DNA of 64,000 bases. It comes from Bifidobacterium catenulatum PV20-2 (GTDB taxonomy: Bacteria; Actinomycetota; Actinomycetes; Actinomycetales; Bifidobacteriaceae). The notes under the pieces are model-generated. The model was not told the DNA's origin, did no database searches, and worked only from the letters and a program-made list of their open reading frames with translations. The stretch is taken from NCBI RefSeq assembly GCF_000800455.1, contig NZ_CP007456.1, positions 1,364,001-1,428,000 of the forward strand. The letters are read 5' to 3'. Both the position numbers and the translations under genes were made by a program. This document shows positions 48,651 through 57,700 of the stretch, in pieces (the stretch's first letter is position 1; each line of letters starts with the position of its first letter).

Positions 48651-49664
48651 TCACTTGAGCGGCGGCATCGGCTTCCAATCCGGATCATGCAGCAGCTTGC
48701 GAGAATCCCACCAACCCTTGGCGATCTGCACCAAGCCGGTCTTCACATGCTCTCGGTCCACCATCACCAGACGGATGACTTCCTTGGCGACGGTCAGCAG
48801 CGTACCCAGACCGAACATCAACGGACGGTAGTCGCCGAACGCCATGAAATAGCGCGCCATGTAGCCTCGGTTCCGCATGATGTGGTAACGGTTCATGTCA
48901 GAGGTGGAGTTGAGCTGGCGCACGCCGGCGATATCCCAATTGCCGATTTCACGAGTGCGGCGCAGGATCACGTCGGGCACCACGATCGGGTTGGTGACTT
49001 TGCTGGCGCGGTAGCCGTACATCGTGTCGTCCCAGTAGATGAAGAAACGCGGATCCGGCAAGCCGATCTGTTCGACGATGTTGCGGCGGAACAGACCCCC
49101 CTCGAAGCACAGGGTGTCCATCACGCGGTAGCCGGGGCGTCCGAATGCGGCCGGAGCGATCGGATTGGGGATGCCGAGGGGAATGATGAAATCGTATTGC
49201 CAGTAGAACGGGCCGCCGTCATAGTCGTATCGGCTGCCTTGGATCACATCATGGCTGCCGGTCCACTTGGCGAGTCGTTCGATGGCTTCGGGCATCACGG
49301 CCACATCGTCGTCCATCACCCAGAACCATTCGGATCCCAGCTCATATGCCTTCTTCACACCTGCGGAGAATCCGCCTGCGCCGCCGAGGTTGTCGGATTG
49401 AGGCGCATACACCACGCGACTTTCGTTGCCCGACTGGTCGGCGATGGTATTGCCCCACTGCGCGGTGACCGCTTCACGGAAATCGCCGACCATGCCTTGG
49501 GTCGCATCGCTGTGCTCGTTGTCAACGACGACGATACGCCATGGTGCCACAGTGAGTTTTTCGATGGATTCGAACAGGGTGGCGAGCAGCTGCTGACGCT
49601 TGTATGTCACCACGACGATAGCCAGCTTTTCGATGGTGTTCTTCGCAACTTGCTTTTCAGTCAT
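48651..49664 (-). CDS. Family 2 glycosyltransferase (GlfT1-like)
   Basis: A 337-residue GT-A glycosyltransferase. The N-terminal nucleotide-sugar domain has LAIVVVTYKRQQLL and the metal-binding DDD in WFWVMDDDVAVM (about residue 110), followed by GGLFRRNIVEQIG and the conserved WDDTMYGYR acid region (about 210-218), as in galactofuranosyl/rhamnosyl transferases. It probably adds a sugar to a cell-surface polysaccharide. ATG 49664 is chosen because about 54 upstream residues are not family-like. No other glycan genes are adjacent. Confidence 0.85.
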   Translation of the reverse strand: MTEKQVAKNTIEKLAIVVVTYKRQQLLATLFESIEKLTVAPWRIVVVDNEHSDATQGMVGDFREAVTAQWGNTIADQSGNESRVVYAPQSDNLGGAGGFSAGVKKAYELGSEWFWVMDDDVAVMPEAIERLAKWTGSHDVIQGSRYDYDGGPFYWQYDFIIPLGIPNPIAPAAFGRPGYRVMDTLCFEGGLFRRNIVEQIGLPDPRFFIYWDDTMYGYRASKVTNPIVVPDVILRRTREIGNWDIAGVRQLNSTSDMNRYHIMRNRGYMARYFMAFGDYRPLMFGLGTLLTVAKEVIRLVMVDREHVKTGLVQIAKGWWDSRKLLHDPDWKPMPPLK

Positions 49665-49747
49665 ACGTTCTATTCTTGCACTCGCCCTCAACCGAACATC
49701 GCCTGTGTTCGCATCATGCGGCACGATTCCATTCGGCGGACAGGCTC

Positions 49748-49776
49748 TTGCACATTTCGGACGGCTTTGCCATAAT
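49748..49776 (+). promoter_or_regulatory. Promoter of tenA
   Basis: TTGCAC (49748-49753) and CATAAT (49771-49776) are separated by 17 bases, a near-consensus sigma-70-type promoter. The expected start site lies just before the TPP aptamer. Confidence 0.7.
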
Positions 49777-49784
49777 GTACGGCG

Positions 49785-49876
49785 TAATGCAGGGGAACCC
49801 GTGTTTGTCGGGTTGAGATAGGCCAAGTGAGGCCTGAACCCTTTGAACCTGATGGTTAATACCAGCGTAGGGAGGC
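49785..49876 (+). ncRNA. TPP riboswitch before tenA
   Basis: Conserved THI-element parts are present in order: GCAGGGGAACCCG, GGGTTGAGATAGG (the TGAGA loop), CTGAACCCTTTGAACCTGAT and GGTTAATACCAGCGTAGGGA. The GGGAGG ribosome-binding site follows directly at 49869-49874, so control of translation is likely. Confidence 0.95.
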
Positions 49877-49883
49877 ATGTCTA

Positions 49884-50651
49884 ATGACTGCTGTGACATC
49901 AACAACCAATTTCGATTATGAGTTCGACGCCGCCAAAGGCATCCAACGCAACAATCTTCCTCCGTTCGCGCAGCGCATGCGCAAGGCTGCTGACCTGGTT
50001 TGGGAGGAAGGCTACCAGCAGCCGTTCATCCGCGAGCTTGGCGAAGGCACACTGCAACGCGAGCGTTTCGCCTTCTATCTGCTGCAGGATTTTCGTTATG
50101 TGAACGATTACGCCAGAGTACACGCTTTGGGATTAGCCAAGGCCACCGACCCTGAAATCATGGCGTTCATGCTCAAGGTGCAGAACGGCGCCCTGCAGGT
50201 CGAGACCGAAGTACACCGCTCCTACTTGGCCAGCTATGGCATCACCGAAGAGCAGATGAACAATGTGCGCCAGTCGGCCTTCGCGCGTGCCTATACGTCG
50301 AATATCCTTTCCATCGCCTATGGCAAGGATATTCTCGACATTCTTGTGGCCGTGCTGCCGTGCGCCTGGGTGTATGCGGATTATGGTTACCGTCTTGCTG
50401 CCGAGTTTGCCGACACGCTTGACGACAATCCGTACAAAAGTTGGGTCGACATGTATAAGACCGACGAGTTCTGGCAGGATTCCGTGTGGCTGCTCGAACA
50501 TATCGAGAAACTGGTAGCCGACGCGAGCGAGGAGCGCAAGCGCGAGCTGATTGACATTTTCGTGACCGGCGTGGAGAACGAGTACATGTTCTGGGCCAGC
50601 GCGTACGACATGCAGTACACGTGGAAGCCCGAATGGAATCAGGAGCGCTGA
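49884..50651 (+). CDS. tenA: Thiaminase II / aminopyrimidine aminohydrolase
   Basis: This 255-residue TenA protein hydrolyses aminopyrimidine products of thiamine breakdown to recover the pyrimidine for thiamine synthesis. The catalytic cysteine is in VLPCAWVYADYG (about residue 155). The family C-terminus is ENEYMFWASAYDMQ (about 231-244). Its length exceeds the usual 220-235 residues slightly because of an N-terminal extension. The TPP riboswitch immediately upstream fits the role. Confidence 0.93.
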   Translation: MTAVTSTTNFDYEFDAAKGIQRNNLPPFAQRMRKAADLVWEEGYQQPFIRELGEGTLQRERFAFYLLQDFRYVNDYARVHALGLAKATDPEIMAFMLKVQNGALQVETEVHRSYLASYGITEEQMNNVRQSAFARAYTSNILSIAYGKDILDILVAVLPCAWVYADYGYRLAAEFADTLDDNPYKSWVDMYKTDEFWQDSVWLLEHIEKLVADASEERKRELIDIFVTGVENEYMFWASAYDMQYTWKPEWNQER

Positions 50652-50704
50652 CACCGCTCCATCGCATGTTTTTCTGACTTCCGATTGTTTATTTTCATTG
50701 CAAT

Positions 50705-50747
50705 AGGGCGGGTGCCTTCCGATTGGTTTTCAGAAAGCACCCGCCCT
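50705..50747. terminator. Bidirectional terminator
   Basis: An 11-bp stem AGGGCGGGTGC/GCACCCGCCCT with a 21-base loop between tenA and the convergent yhbY-type gene. GTTATGTTTGG follows on the plus strand. Confidence 0.75.
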
Positions 50748-50776
50748 GTTATGTTTGGTCGCGTCAGTTTCCCGCT

Positions 50777-51082
50777 TTATTCGCGTACGAGACGAATATG
50801 CTCCACGTCATCGCGATGGGAGCGGCGATAGAGCACGAAACGGTTGCCGATAACCTGTACGAGTTCCGCGTTCAGTTCTTCGGCCAGCCCTTCGCCCGCT
50901 TCCTTGGCAGTCAGTCCGGATCCGTCGAGCACGGAGCATTTGATAAGCTCACGCTTTTCAATGGTCTCGTCCGCCTGCTTGATAGCGGTTTCGCTCAAAT
51001 CGTTCTTGCCGACCTGGATGAGCGGATTGAGCTTGGTAGCCAGGCCACGCAGCTGCTTGACCTGCTTCTTGGTTAATGCCAT
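50777..51082 (-). CDS. YhbY/CRM-domain RNA-binding protein
   Basis: A 101-residue single CRM domain that associates with ribosome precursors in other bacteria. Family signs are LTKKQVKQLRGLA near the start, the GKNDLSE loop (about 27-33, GxxG-like) and IGNRFVLYRRS at the end. ATG at 51082 is likely; another ATG 12 bases upstream is possible. It lies 66 bases after a small ORF on the same strand. Confidence 0.9.
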   Translation of the reverse strand: MALTKKQVKQLRGLATKLNPLIQVGKNDLSETAIKQADETIEKRELIKCSVLDGSGLTAKEAGEGLAEELNAELVQVIGNRFVLYRRSHRDDVEHIRLVRE

Positions 51083-51148
51083 AACTTGTTCCATTCCTAT
51101 CTATGGTGCTTGCTCAAGAGTAGCGTGAGGGCAGTAAAATCTTGCATA

Positions 51149-51280
51149 TCACTCCCCCGCGCCTTTGATGGCGTTCACACCGTTTTCGATGTTCTTGCGC
51201 GTGTTCAGACGTGTCTCTTCGGCGGTTTCGCTTTCCAATGCGATCAGTGGAGCGCCATGCCCGTCCGGAATGCTCAGCAT
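51149..51280 (-). CDS. Small acidic ORF coupled to the ECF fusion
   Basis: A 43-residue frame beginning MLSIPDGHGAPLIALE and ending ENGVNAIKGAGE. Its ATG overlaps the stop of the ECF fusion gene (ATGCTGA), which would allow translational coupling. The sequence looks protein-like, and the same frame remains readable for some residues upstream of the ATG. It could be a genuine small protein or the tail of a lost gene. Not recognised, and too short for family assignment. Confidence 0.4.
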   Translation of the reverse strand: MLSIPDGHGAPLIALESETAEETRLNTRKNIENGVNAIKGAGE

Positions 51281-53658
51281 AGTCCAGCGATCAGGGCCAA
51301 TGCGGCAATGTACGACACACTCACACCGACTACGGCGATGTCATGTTTGGCGATCCGCATGATTCGCCAGTGCGTGCGCATGATGCCTTCCTCGTAGCAT
51401 CGTGCGTCGAGTGCGAGGCTGAGATTATCGGCATGACGTATCGCTCCTGCGAATACCGGAATGATAATGGCGGTCATCGCTTTGATCCGCTGTACGAATG
51501 TTCCTGTTTCGATGCTGCCGCCTCGGGCTGATTGCGCATCCACAATGGCTTTCGCTTCGCCTCCTAACGTGGGCAGGAACCGCAATGCGAGGCTCATCAC
51601 CAACGCGATCTCCTGCGCATGTATGCCGAATTTTACGAAAGGTTTGAGCAACGCTTCGAATGCGTCGGTAATGGCCGTGGGAGTGGTCGTGGCAAGGAAT
51701 ACCGCTCCGATGATAATGACCGCAACGAATCTGCAGGCGTACAGTATAGCGATACGCACACCGTCGTCGGTGATTGGAATCGGTCCGATGTTCGTAAGAA
51801 CATTGCCGGATCGTACGAAGAACACATTGAGCAGTCCGCAGAACACGAACAATGCAAGGAACATGTGAATCGATTTGAACAGTTGTTTCACGCCGATGCC
51901 TGATGTCGCAACGATCATGCCGGTCAACAGTGCGGCCACCAGTAACTGCCAGAAGGAGCGGATGGCGAATGCGGAGAACATGACCGCCAACGCGCTCACC
52001 ATCTTCACGCGCGGGTCAAGCCGTTCCATAAAACTGCGGTTTTCACGGACGTCTCCCTTTGCATGTCCGGAGCCAAGCGTGTGCAGATTCTTCGAACCTG
52101 CCGTTTCGGAAGTGGCATCAGTTCCGATATCTCGAGTGACGTCATTACTGTTTTGTCTGCGATCAAGCGCGATCACCCGATCGGCGAGCACGTCGATTTC
52201 CGTTTGCGAATGGGAAATGATGAGTATGGTAACGCCTTGTGCGTGGAGGGTTTGGATGAGATTGTGCACGCGGGCTGTAGCCGCCTCGTCAAGTCCTGCG
52301 GTCGGCTCGTCCATAATAAGGATCTGCGGTTGGCATGCGATGATGCCCGCTATGGCGGCAAGTCGTTGTTGTCCGCCGGAAAGGTCGAATGGCGAACGAT
52401 CGGCAAGATGTTCGATATGCAGCAGCGTCATGGCTTGATTGACGCGTTCGGATACCTGTGTTTCGTCAAGATGTTGGTTGCGTGGTCCGTATGCGATATC
52501 CTCGGCTACGGTTTCGGCGAAAAGCTGACGTTCGGGATGTTGCATGACGTAGCCGATGGTGGCGCGCAGTTTCTCGCGGTCCGCACGTTTGAGCGACTGC
52601 ATATTGCCGTTGGCGAGTTGGCGTGCGACGGGAATGGTATTGATGGTGATGTTGCCGGATTGCGGCTGGTCAAGCGCGCAGAGAAGACGCGCGAGGGTGG
52701 TTTTGCCTGCACCGTTATGCCCTGTGATGGCCACGGTTTCGCCCGCATTGATGGTTATGGAAAGCTTATCGAACACAGGCTCGTTACTGTTTGGATATTG
52801 GTATGTCAGATTATGGATTTCAATGATTGGTACAGTTGATGTTGGCTTCGAAGCGTCATCTGCGATATTGGATTTGGCAATTGGGTTGTCTTCTTGCGCT
52901 GTGTCTGATTCATCCATTTCCGGAATACTTGCAGTATTACCGCGAGCGCTTTGCGCGATACGCCCGTTATTCAGGCGAATGATGCGGTCGGCATTGACGA
53001 ATTCGTCACGATGGTGGGTGACGAGAATGATGGTTGTGCCATGCTGCTGCAATTCATCAAGAATATGCATGATGTCGGCACGGCCTTGCGGATCGAGCAT
53101 GGCGGTAGGCTCGTCGAGCACGAGGATTTCGGGACTCATGGCAAGCATGCCGGCGATGGCGACGCGCTGCTGTTGGCCTCCGCTCATTCGCGTGGGATCG
53201 GCTTCTCGTTGTTCGCTCATGTCTACTGCATCAAGTGACATGGCGATACGCATATCGACATCATCATGCGCAATGGCGAGGTTTTCCGGACCGAAGGCAA
53301 CATCATCCTCGGTGATGGTGGTGACGATCTGATCTTCCGGATGTTGGAAAACCGCCCCGATACCATGCCGGGCGCTGCGGTAAGCGTCAGCGTGCGCGCC
53401 GGCGTCATCGAATACGTTGTGTCCCAACAGCGTGACATGTCCGGCATCGGGTGCGGCAAGCCCTGCGATGATGCGCGAAAGCGTGGATTTGCCCGATCCG
53501 TTTGGTCCTGCCAAGCATACACGTTCTCCTTGGCGGATGGTCAGGTTCACACCGTCGAGCGCCCAGGTCGCGCCGGCGTCATATGTGAAACGAATATCAC
53601 GTAATTCGACCGCAATGGTGTTCGTGTCGCTGTCAGGGTTCATGGAATCGTCTTTCAT
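51274..53658 (-). CDS. Fused ECF energising module (EcfA-EcfA'-EcfT)
   Basis: A 794-residue chain holding a whole ECF energising module. ATPase 1 (about 5-230): GPNGSGKST, MSGGQQQRV, ILVLDEPTAMLD. ATPase 2 (about 260-500): GHNGAGKTT, LSGGQQRLA, ILIMDEPTAGLD. EcfT (about 540-794) has five or six helices and the coupling motifs AQSARGGSIE and LDARCYEEG. These parts are normally two or three separate proteins. The gene follows ribU, so riboflavin is the likely cargo, though a shared (group II) module could also serve other S components. ATG 53643 is an alternative start. Confidence 0.88.
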   Translation of the reverse strand: MKDDSMNPDSDTNTIAVELRDIRFTYDAGATWALDGVNLTIRQGERVCLAGPNGSGKSTLSRIIAGLAAPDAGHVTLLGHNVFDDAGAHADAYRSARHGIGAVFQHPEDQIVTTITEDDVAFGPENLAIAHDDVDMRIAMSLDAVDMSEQREADPTRMSGGQQQRVAIAGMLAMSPEILVLDEPTAMLDPQGRADIMHILDELQQHGTTIILVTHHRDEFVNADRIIRLNNGRIAQSARGNTASIPEMDESDTAQEDNPIAKSNIADDASKPTSTVPIIEIHNLTYQYPNSNEPVFDKLSITINAGETVAITGHNGAGKTTLARLLCALDQPQSGNITINTIPVARQLANGNMQSLKRADREKLRATIGYVMQHPERQLFAETVAEDIAYGPRNQHLDETQVSERVNQAMTLLHIEHLADRSPFDLSGGQQRLAAIAGIIACQPQILIMDEPTAGLDEAATARVHNLIQTLHAQGVTILIISHSQTEIDVLADRVIALDRRQNSNDVTRDIGTDATSETAGSKNLHTLGSGHAKGDVRENRSFMERLDPRVKMVSALAVMFSAFAIRSFWQLLVAALLTGMIVATSGIGVKQLFKSIHMFLALFVFCGLLNVFFVRSGNVLTNIGPIPITDDGVRIAILYACRFVAVIIIGAVFLATTTPTAITDAFEALLKPFVKFGIHAQEIALVMSLALRFLPTLGGEAKAIVDAQSARGGSIETGTFVQRIKAMTAIIIPVFAGAIRHADNLSLALDARCYEEGIMRTHWRIMRIAKHDIAVVGVSVSYIAALALIAGLC

Positions 53659-53664
53659 AAACGA

Positions 53665-53699
53665 AAGGAACCTTCCATCCATACGTCGAAAGGTTCCTT
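53665..53699 (-). terminator. Intercistronic hairpin between ribU and the ECF fusion
   Basis: A 10-bp stem AAGGAACCTT/AAGGTTCCTT with a 15-base loop, followed on the minus strand by TCGTTTATG, lying just before the fusion gene start. It may end part of the ribU transcripts. Confidence 0.6.
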
Positions 53700-53739
53700 C
53701 CTATTCATCAATATGCGAAATCGATATGGTGAACGAGAC

Positions 53740-54363
53740 TCAGCGGTTCAACAGGTTGGAGATCGGCTTGTAGATCAGGAAGGTGACCACGCCATGGATG
53801 GTGAATTTCAACGCGTTGAACGGCAGAAGCGCCGGCACGATCAATGCCACGACCTGTGCGGTGGTCATGTGCGCGTAGAACGGTGTGACGATCATATTGC
53901 CCACAATCGCCACCGCCAAAGCTGCGATCGCACCGACGATGATACCGATGACCGCGCCTTTGCGGGTCTTGTTCCTACGATAGATCAGTGCTGCCGGCAC
54001 GGATAATGCCAAAGCCACGAGCACGGCCATAAGCGTGCCCCATGGGTTGGTAAACAGGTGCGGCAGGAAACCAAGCACGCTGACGATTACCGCCGCCGCT
54101 GGCCCGTAGGCGAAACCTGCCACCAGGCTGACAATGCCGGATGGATCATATTTCAGCCATTCAACGCCTGGCACAATGGGAAATTCCACAAAGCTGACGG
54201 CCATCGACAGCGCCACGAACAGCGCATACATGGCGATGCGTTTGGTGGACCAGCGTCCAGAGTCGGCCACGCCTGTGGAATGCGCGTTGTCGGGACGCGT
54301 CATGCTTTCGCTGGCGATTTCGGCGTCGTTGTTTTGGGTATTGTTTGGTGAGGATACACTCAT
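53740..54363 (-). CDS. ribU: Riboflavin ECF S component
   Basis: A 207-residue membrane protein with six helices. After a polar 40-residue N-terminus it has the S-component pattern RIAMYALFVALSMAVSFVEF, then KYDPSGIVSLVAGFAYGP, which matches RibU. It binds riboflavin with high affinity and delivers it via the ECF module. ATG 54363 is preferred over the one 21 bases upstream, which falls inside the riboswitch. The FMN riboswitch directly ahead fixes the substrate. Confidence 0.92.
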   Translation of the reverse strand: MSVSSPNNTQNNDAEIASESMTRPDNAHSTGVADSGRWSTKRIAMYALFVALSMAVSFVEFPIVPGVEWLKYDPSGIVSLVAGFAYGPAAAVIVSVLGFLPHLFTNPWGTLMAVLVALALSVPAALIYRRNKTRKGAVIGIIVGAIAALAVAIVGNMIVTPFYAHMTTAQVVALIVPALLPFNALKFTIHGVVTFLIYKPISNLLNR

Positions 54364-54370
54364 GTTGAGC

Positions 54371-54516
54371 CCCGTTTCTTCCATCCGGACTTTGACCGTT
54401 GGCCCCGGATTCTCACCGGATCAGCCGCTTTCGCGGGTCGCGGGCTTCGGCATGGGACCGTTATGAACGCCAGTCGTACCGTTACCGCCAGTAAGGATTT
54501 TCACCTTCCCTGAAAC
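54371..54516 (-). ncRNA. FMN riboswitch (RFN element) before ribU
   Basis: On the minus strand the order is CAGGGAAGGTGAAAATCC, TTACTGGCGGTAA, AAGCCCGCGA, GATCCGGTGAGAATCC, GGGGCCAACGGTCAAAGTCC and GGATGGAAGAA, all conserved RFN parts. It ends about eight bases before the ribU ATG, and GGGGC there may be the ribosome-binding region. Confidence 0.95.
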
Positions 54517-54740
54517 TTGCACGATTATGTATACGCCTATCGTCGGAAATATGCAAATCGCGTCTCACTGGCGTCTATTATCAGCAGGCATTATCTTTAA
54601 TCCGGAAACCATGATCTTAGCCTCGTATGCCTTTTGCCTATGACATGAACGTCGCCTCATGGTGCGTTGCCGCACTGTGTGCGCTTTGCCTGTTGCTTTC
54701 GTACCGTGTGCGTTCAAGTAAGCGGCAGGTACGTTGATTG
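54517..54740. other. Gap between the FMN riboswitch and the helicase gene
   Basis: About 225 bases that should include the promoter of the ribU operon. I see no gene, tRNA or clear hairpin here. Confidence 0.5.
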
Positions 54741-57700
54741 TTATGCCAGCAGGTCGAGTAGGTCGTCTTTGCTGAGCGTGCCGACGCCTCCGGACGCGGT
54801 GCCGTCGGTGAACTGTTGGGCAAGTTCGCTTTTCTTCTCCTGAAGTTTGAGAATACGTTCCTCAATGGTGTCTTTGGCTACGATTTGGTACACGTTCACA
54901 TCCTGCGTCTGCCCGATACGATGCGCACGGTCGGTGGCCTGGTTCTGCACGGCGGCGTTCCACCATGGGTCAGCGTGCACCACTACGGATGCGCCCACAA
55001 GGTTCAGTCCCGTGTTACCCGCCTTGAGCGAGATGAGAAATACAGGAACATCGTTGCCGTTGAATTCATCCACCAGTTCCACACGGCGTTTCTTCGGTGT
55101 CTCGCCGGTGATGGTGTAGAAGTCCATGCCATGTTCAGCCAAACGTGTACCAATCAGGTCAAGGAATGAAGTGAACTGCGAGAATACGAGCACTTTCTTG
55201 CCTTCGTCCATGCACGTGGATACGAGTTCGCAAATGGCGTCGAGTTTGGCGGAAGCATTTTTCACATCCGCATAGACGAGTCTCGGATCACAGCAGATTT
55301 CGCGTAGCAACGTGAATTCGGCAAGAATACGGATTTTCTTGGCATTGAAGTCGGCATCCTTGGTTTTGGTCAGGGTGGCACGCAACCGTTGTTCGTGTGC
55401 CGCATAGAGTTTGCGCTGTTCGCCTTCCAATTTGACGGTGAGCACGTTTTCGGACTTGTCAGGCAGATCGGTAAGCACATCTTTTTTCAGACGTCGTTTA
55501 ATGAACAGTCCGACCAAAGCCTGCAGTTTGTCGGCCATGACGGAATGTTCCGAACCGGGTGCCATGATCGGCTGCTCATATTTTTCTCGGAACTTCGTGT
55601 AGGTTCCGAGCAATCCGGGCATGAGGAAGTCGAAGATGCTCCACAGTTCGCTCAACCGGTTTTCGATGGGCGTTCCGGTTAACGCGAACCGGTGTTCGGC
55701 GGTGATTTGCTTGACGGCTTTGGCTAGTTTGGTGGCATGGTTTTTGATGTATTGAGCTTCGTCAAGTGCCATTAATGCGAATCGGCAGTCGGCATAATCA
55801 TCCACATCTCGACGCAGCAAATCGTAAGAGGTAATCACCACATCGGTTTGCTGCGTTTCATTGGTTTCAGGCGAATTGTTCCATTGCCGCGCCACGGTTG
55901 CGATGAGTTTGCGCCGTTGTGCCTTCGTGCCTGCCACGACTTCGATGGTGAGATCCTGCGTGAACTTCTCGCATTCGGCGGCCCAGTTGTATACCAAGGA
56001 TGCCGGGCAGACAATCAACGCTGGGCCGTTCCCCTTGCGGGCTTCCACCAGTGACAGCAATTGCACGGATTTGCCCAGACCCATTTCGTCGGCGAGAATG
56101 CCACCGAAGCCTTTGTCCCACAAGGTGGAAAGCCATTGGAAGCCTTCCACTTGGTATGGGCGCAGTACGTTTTTGAGCTTGTTGGGCACTTCGTATCGTT
56201 TCGGGTCGATGATTTTCACATCGTTGACATAGTCGACGAACGATTCGCTTTTGCCGTCGTCATCAACTTGAGCATCCAAGAGGAACGCCTGATATCCGGG
56301 AATGGTGATTCTTCCGGAATCAATCTGTCTCTCATCAAGGTCAAGATCTGTGGCAATCTGATCAAGTTCATGCAGATCGGCATTCTTCAGATCAACGAAC
56401 GTACCGTCCTTGAATCGATGGTAGCGGCGGTTCCTACGATAGGAATTCAGCAACGCGCCGACCTCGTTCATCGGCACTTCGCCGGCTATCGGCGAGATCT
56501 CAACCAGATTCGAGTCGATGGACAGTCCGACCTTCACCGTGGGGCTGCTTGGCATCATCATGCCGTCGAACGCGGCTGTGGAGAACACCTGTCCGACCGA
56601 GCGCAAGATATCCACGCCTTCGGTGAGCAAGAGCAGAATCGTCTGTTCGTCTTCCTCGCGAACCCGCGCCACGTCAATGGAACTCCATGTCGGGAAAAGC
56701 TGGCGAACCACCTGCACCGCGAATGATTCGCGAGCCGTATCTCGTTTGATGAGCGCCGCTTTCGACCGCGAATCCGGATTAATCACGCCTCGTAGTGCTT
56801 TAGCGGTCGGCACCAGCTGGAACACGAAATCGCCGTATCGTGCCACAGCCTCACAGGTGATGCCCTGCAGATCACGGTCCAAGTAGAATTCGATCTGGCA
56901 GTCGACTCCCATCTGTTCGGCGACTTCCTGCGGAATATCGAAGCCAATGCCCGCTTCGGTAAGTTTTGGCAGTATTGTTCGTGCGAACATGGGCCAGTCG
57001 TTTTCCGCGATGAACACACCATCGCTAACGTTCGATGCGCACAATGTCATCAACGCGTCCACTGCGGGAAGGATGCTGTCGGCGCAACGGAAGAACCCGC
57101 TCACTGGAATCATATGGGAATCCGTCGGAGTGCCGTTATGCTCGGCACTCATGAGGTACACGCCCCGCTGCCCAACAATCCGATCCGTGATGGTACGGTT
57201 CGACGTGATACGCACGCCCGACGAAGCGCCTTCCTTCACATATTCGGCGATGAACCGAAATTGCGGATTGCCATCGAATATGGCGATAGTATGCGATCTG
57301 GACTCCCCTGGCGTGGTCACTTCGACATAGTCCGGAGCGGTGTCATCCGTATGGGCGAAATCATCCGGAGTGAGCTGTCGCGCCCTCTCACGCCCCTCAT
57401 GCTTGGGAGCTTCCACCGGCCCACGTGCTATCAGCACGTCTTCGATGTAGTCCTGCTGCGATTCCGCTTCGAATAGGTTCAGCAGATCGCACAATTCCCC
57501 ATCGGTAAGCATGATTTCACGTTCGATACGCACGTCTGGCGCGTAATAGTAGTTGTTCTGCAGCTGTGCAGCAACACGTGATCCAACAACACCTTGCAGG
57601 AATCGGAACAGCTGCAGCGAGAACGGTTCGAGCATGTCCGAAGTGTGGGTGAACGAGAGTTTCTGCCCATACGACACGTATGCCCCGTTGTGCATGTCGG

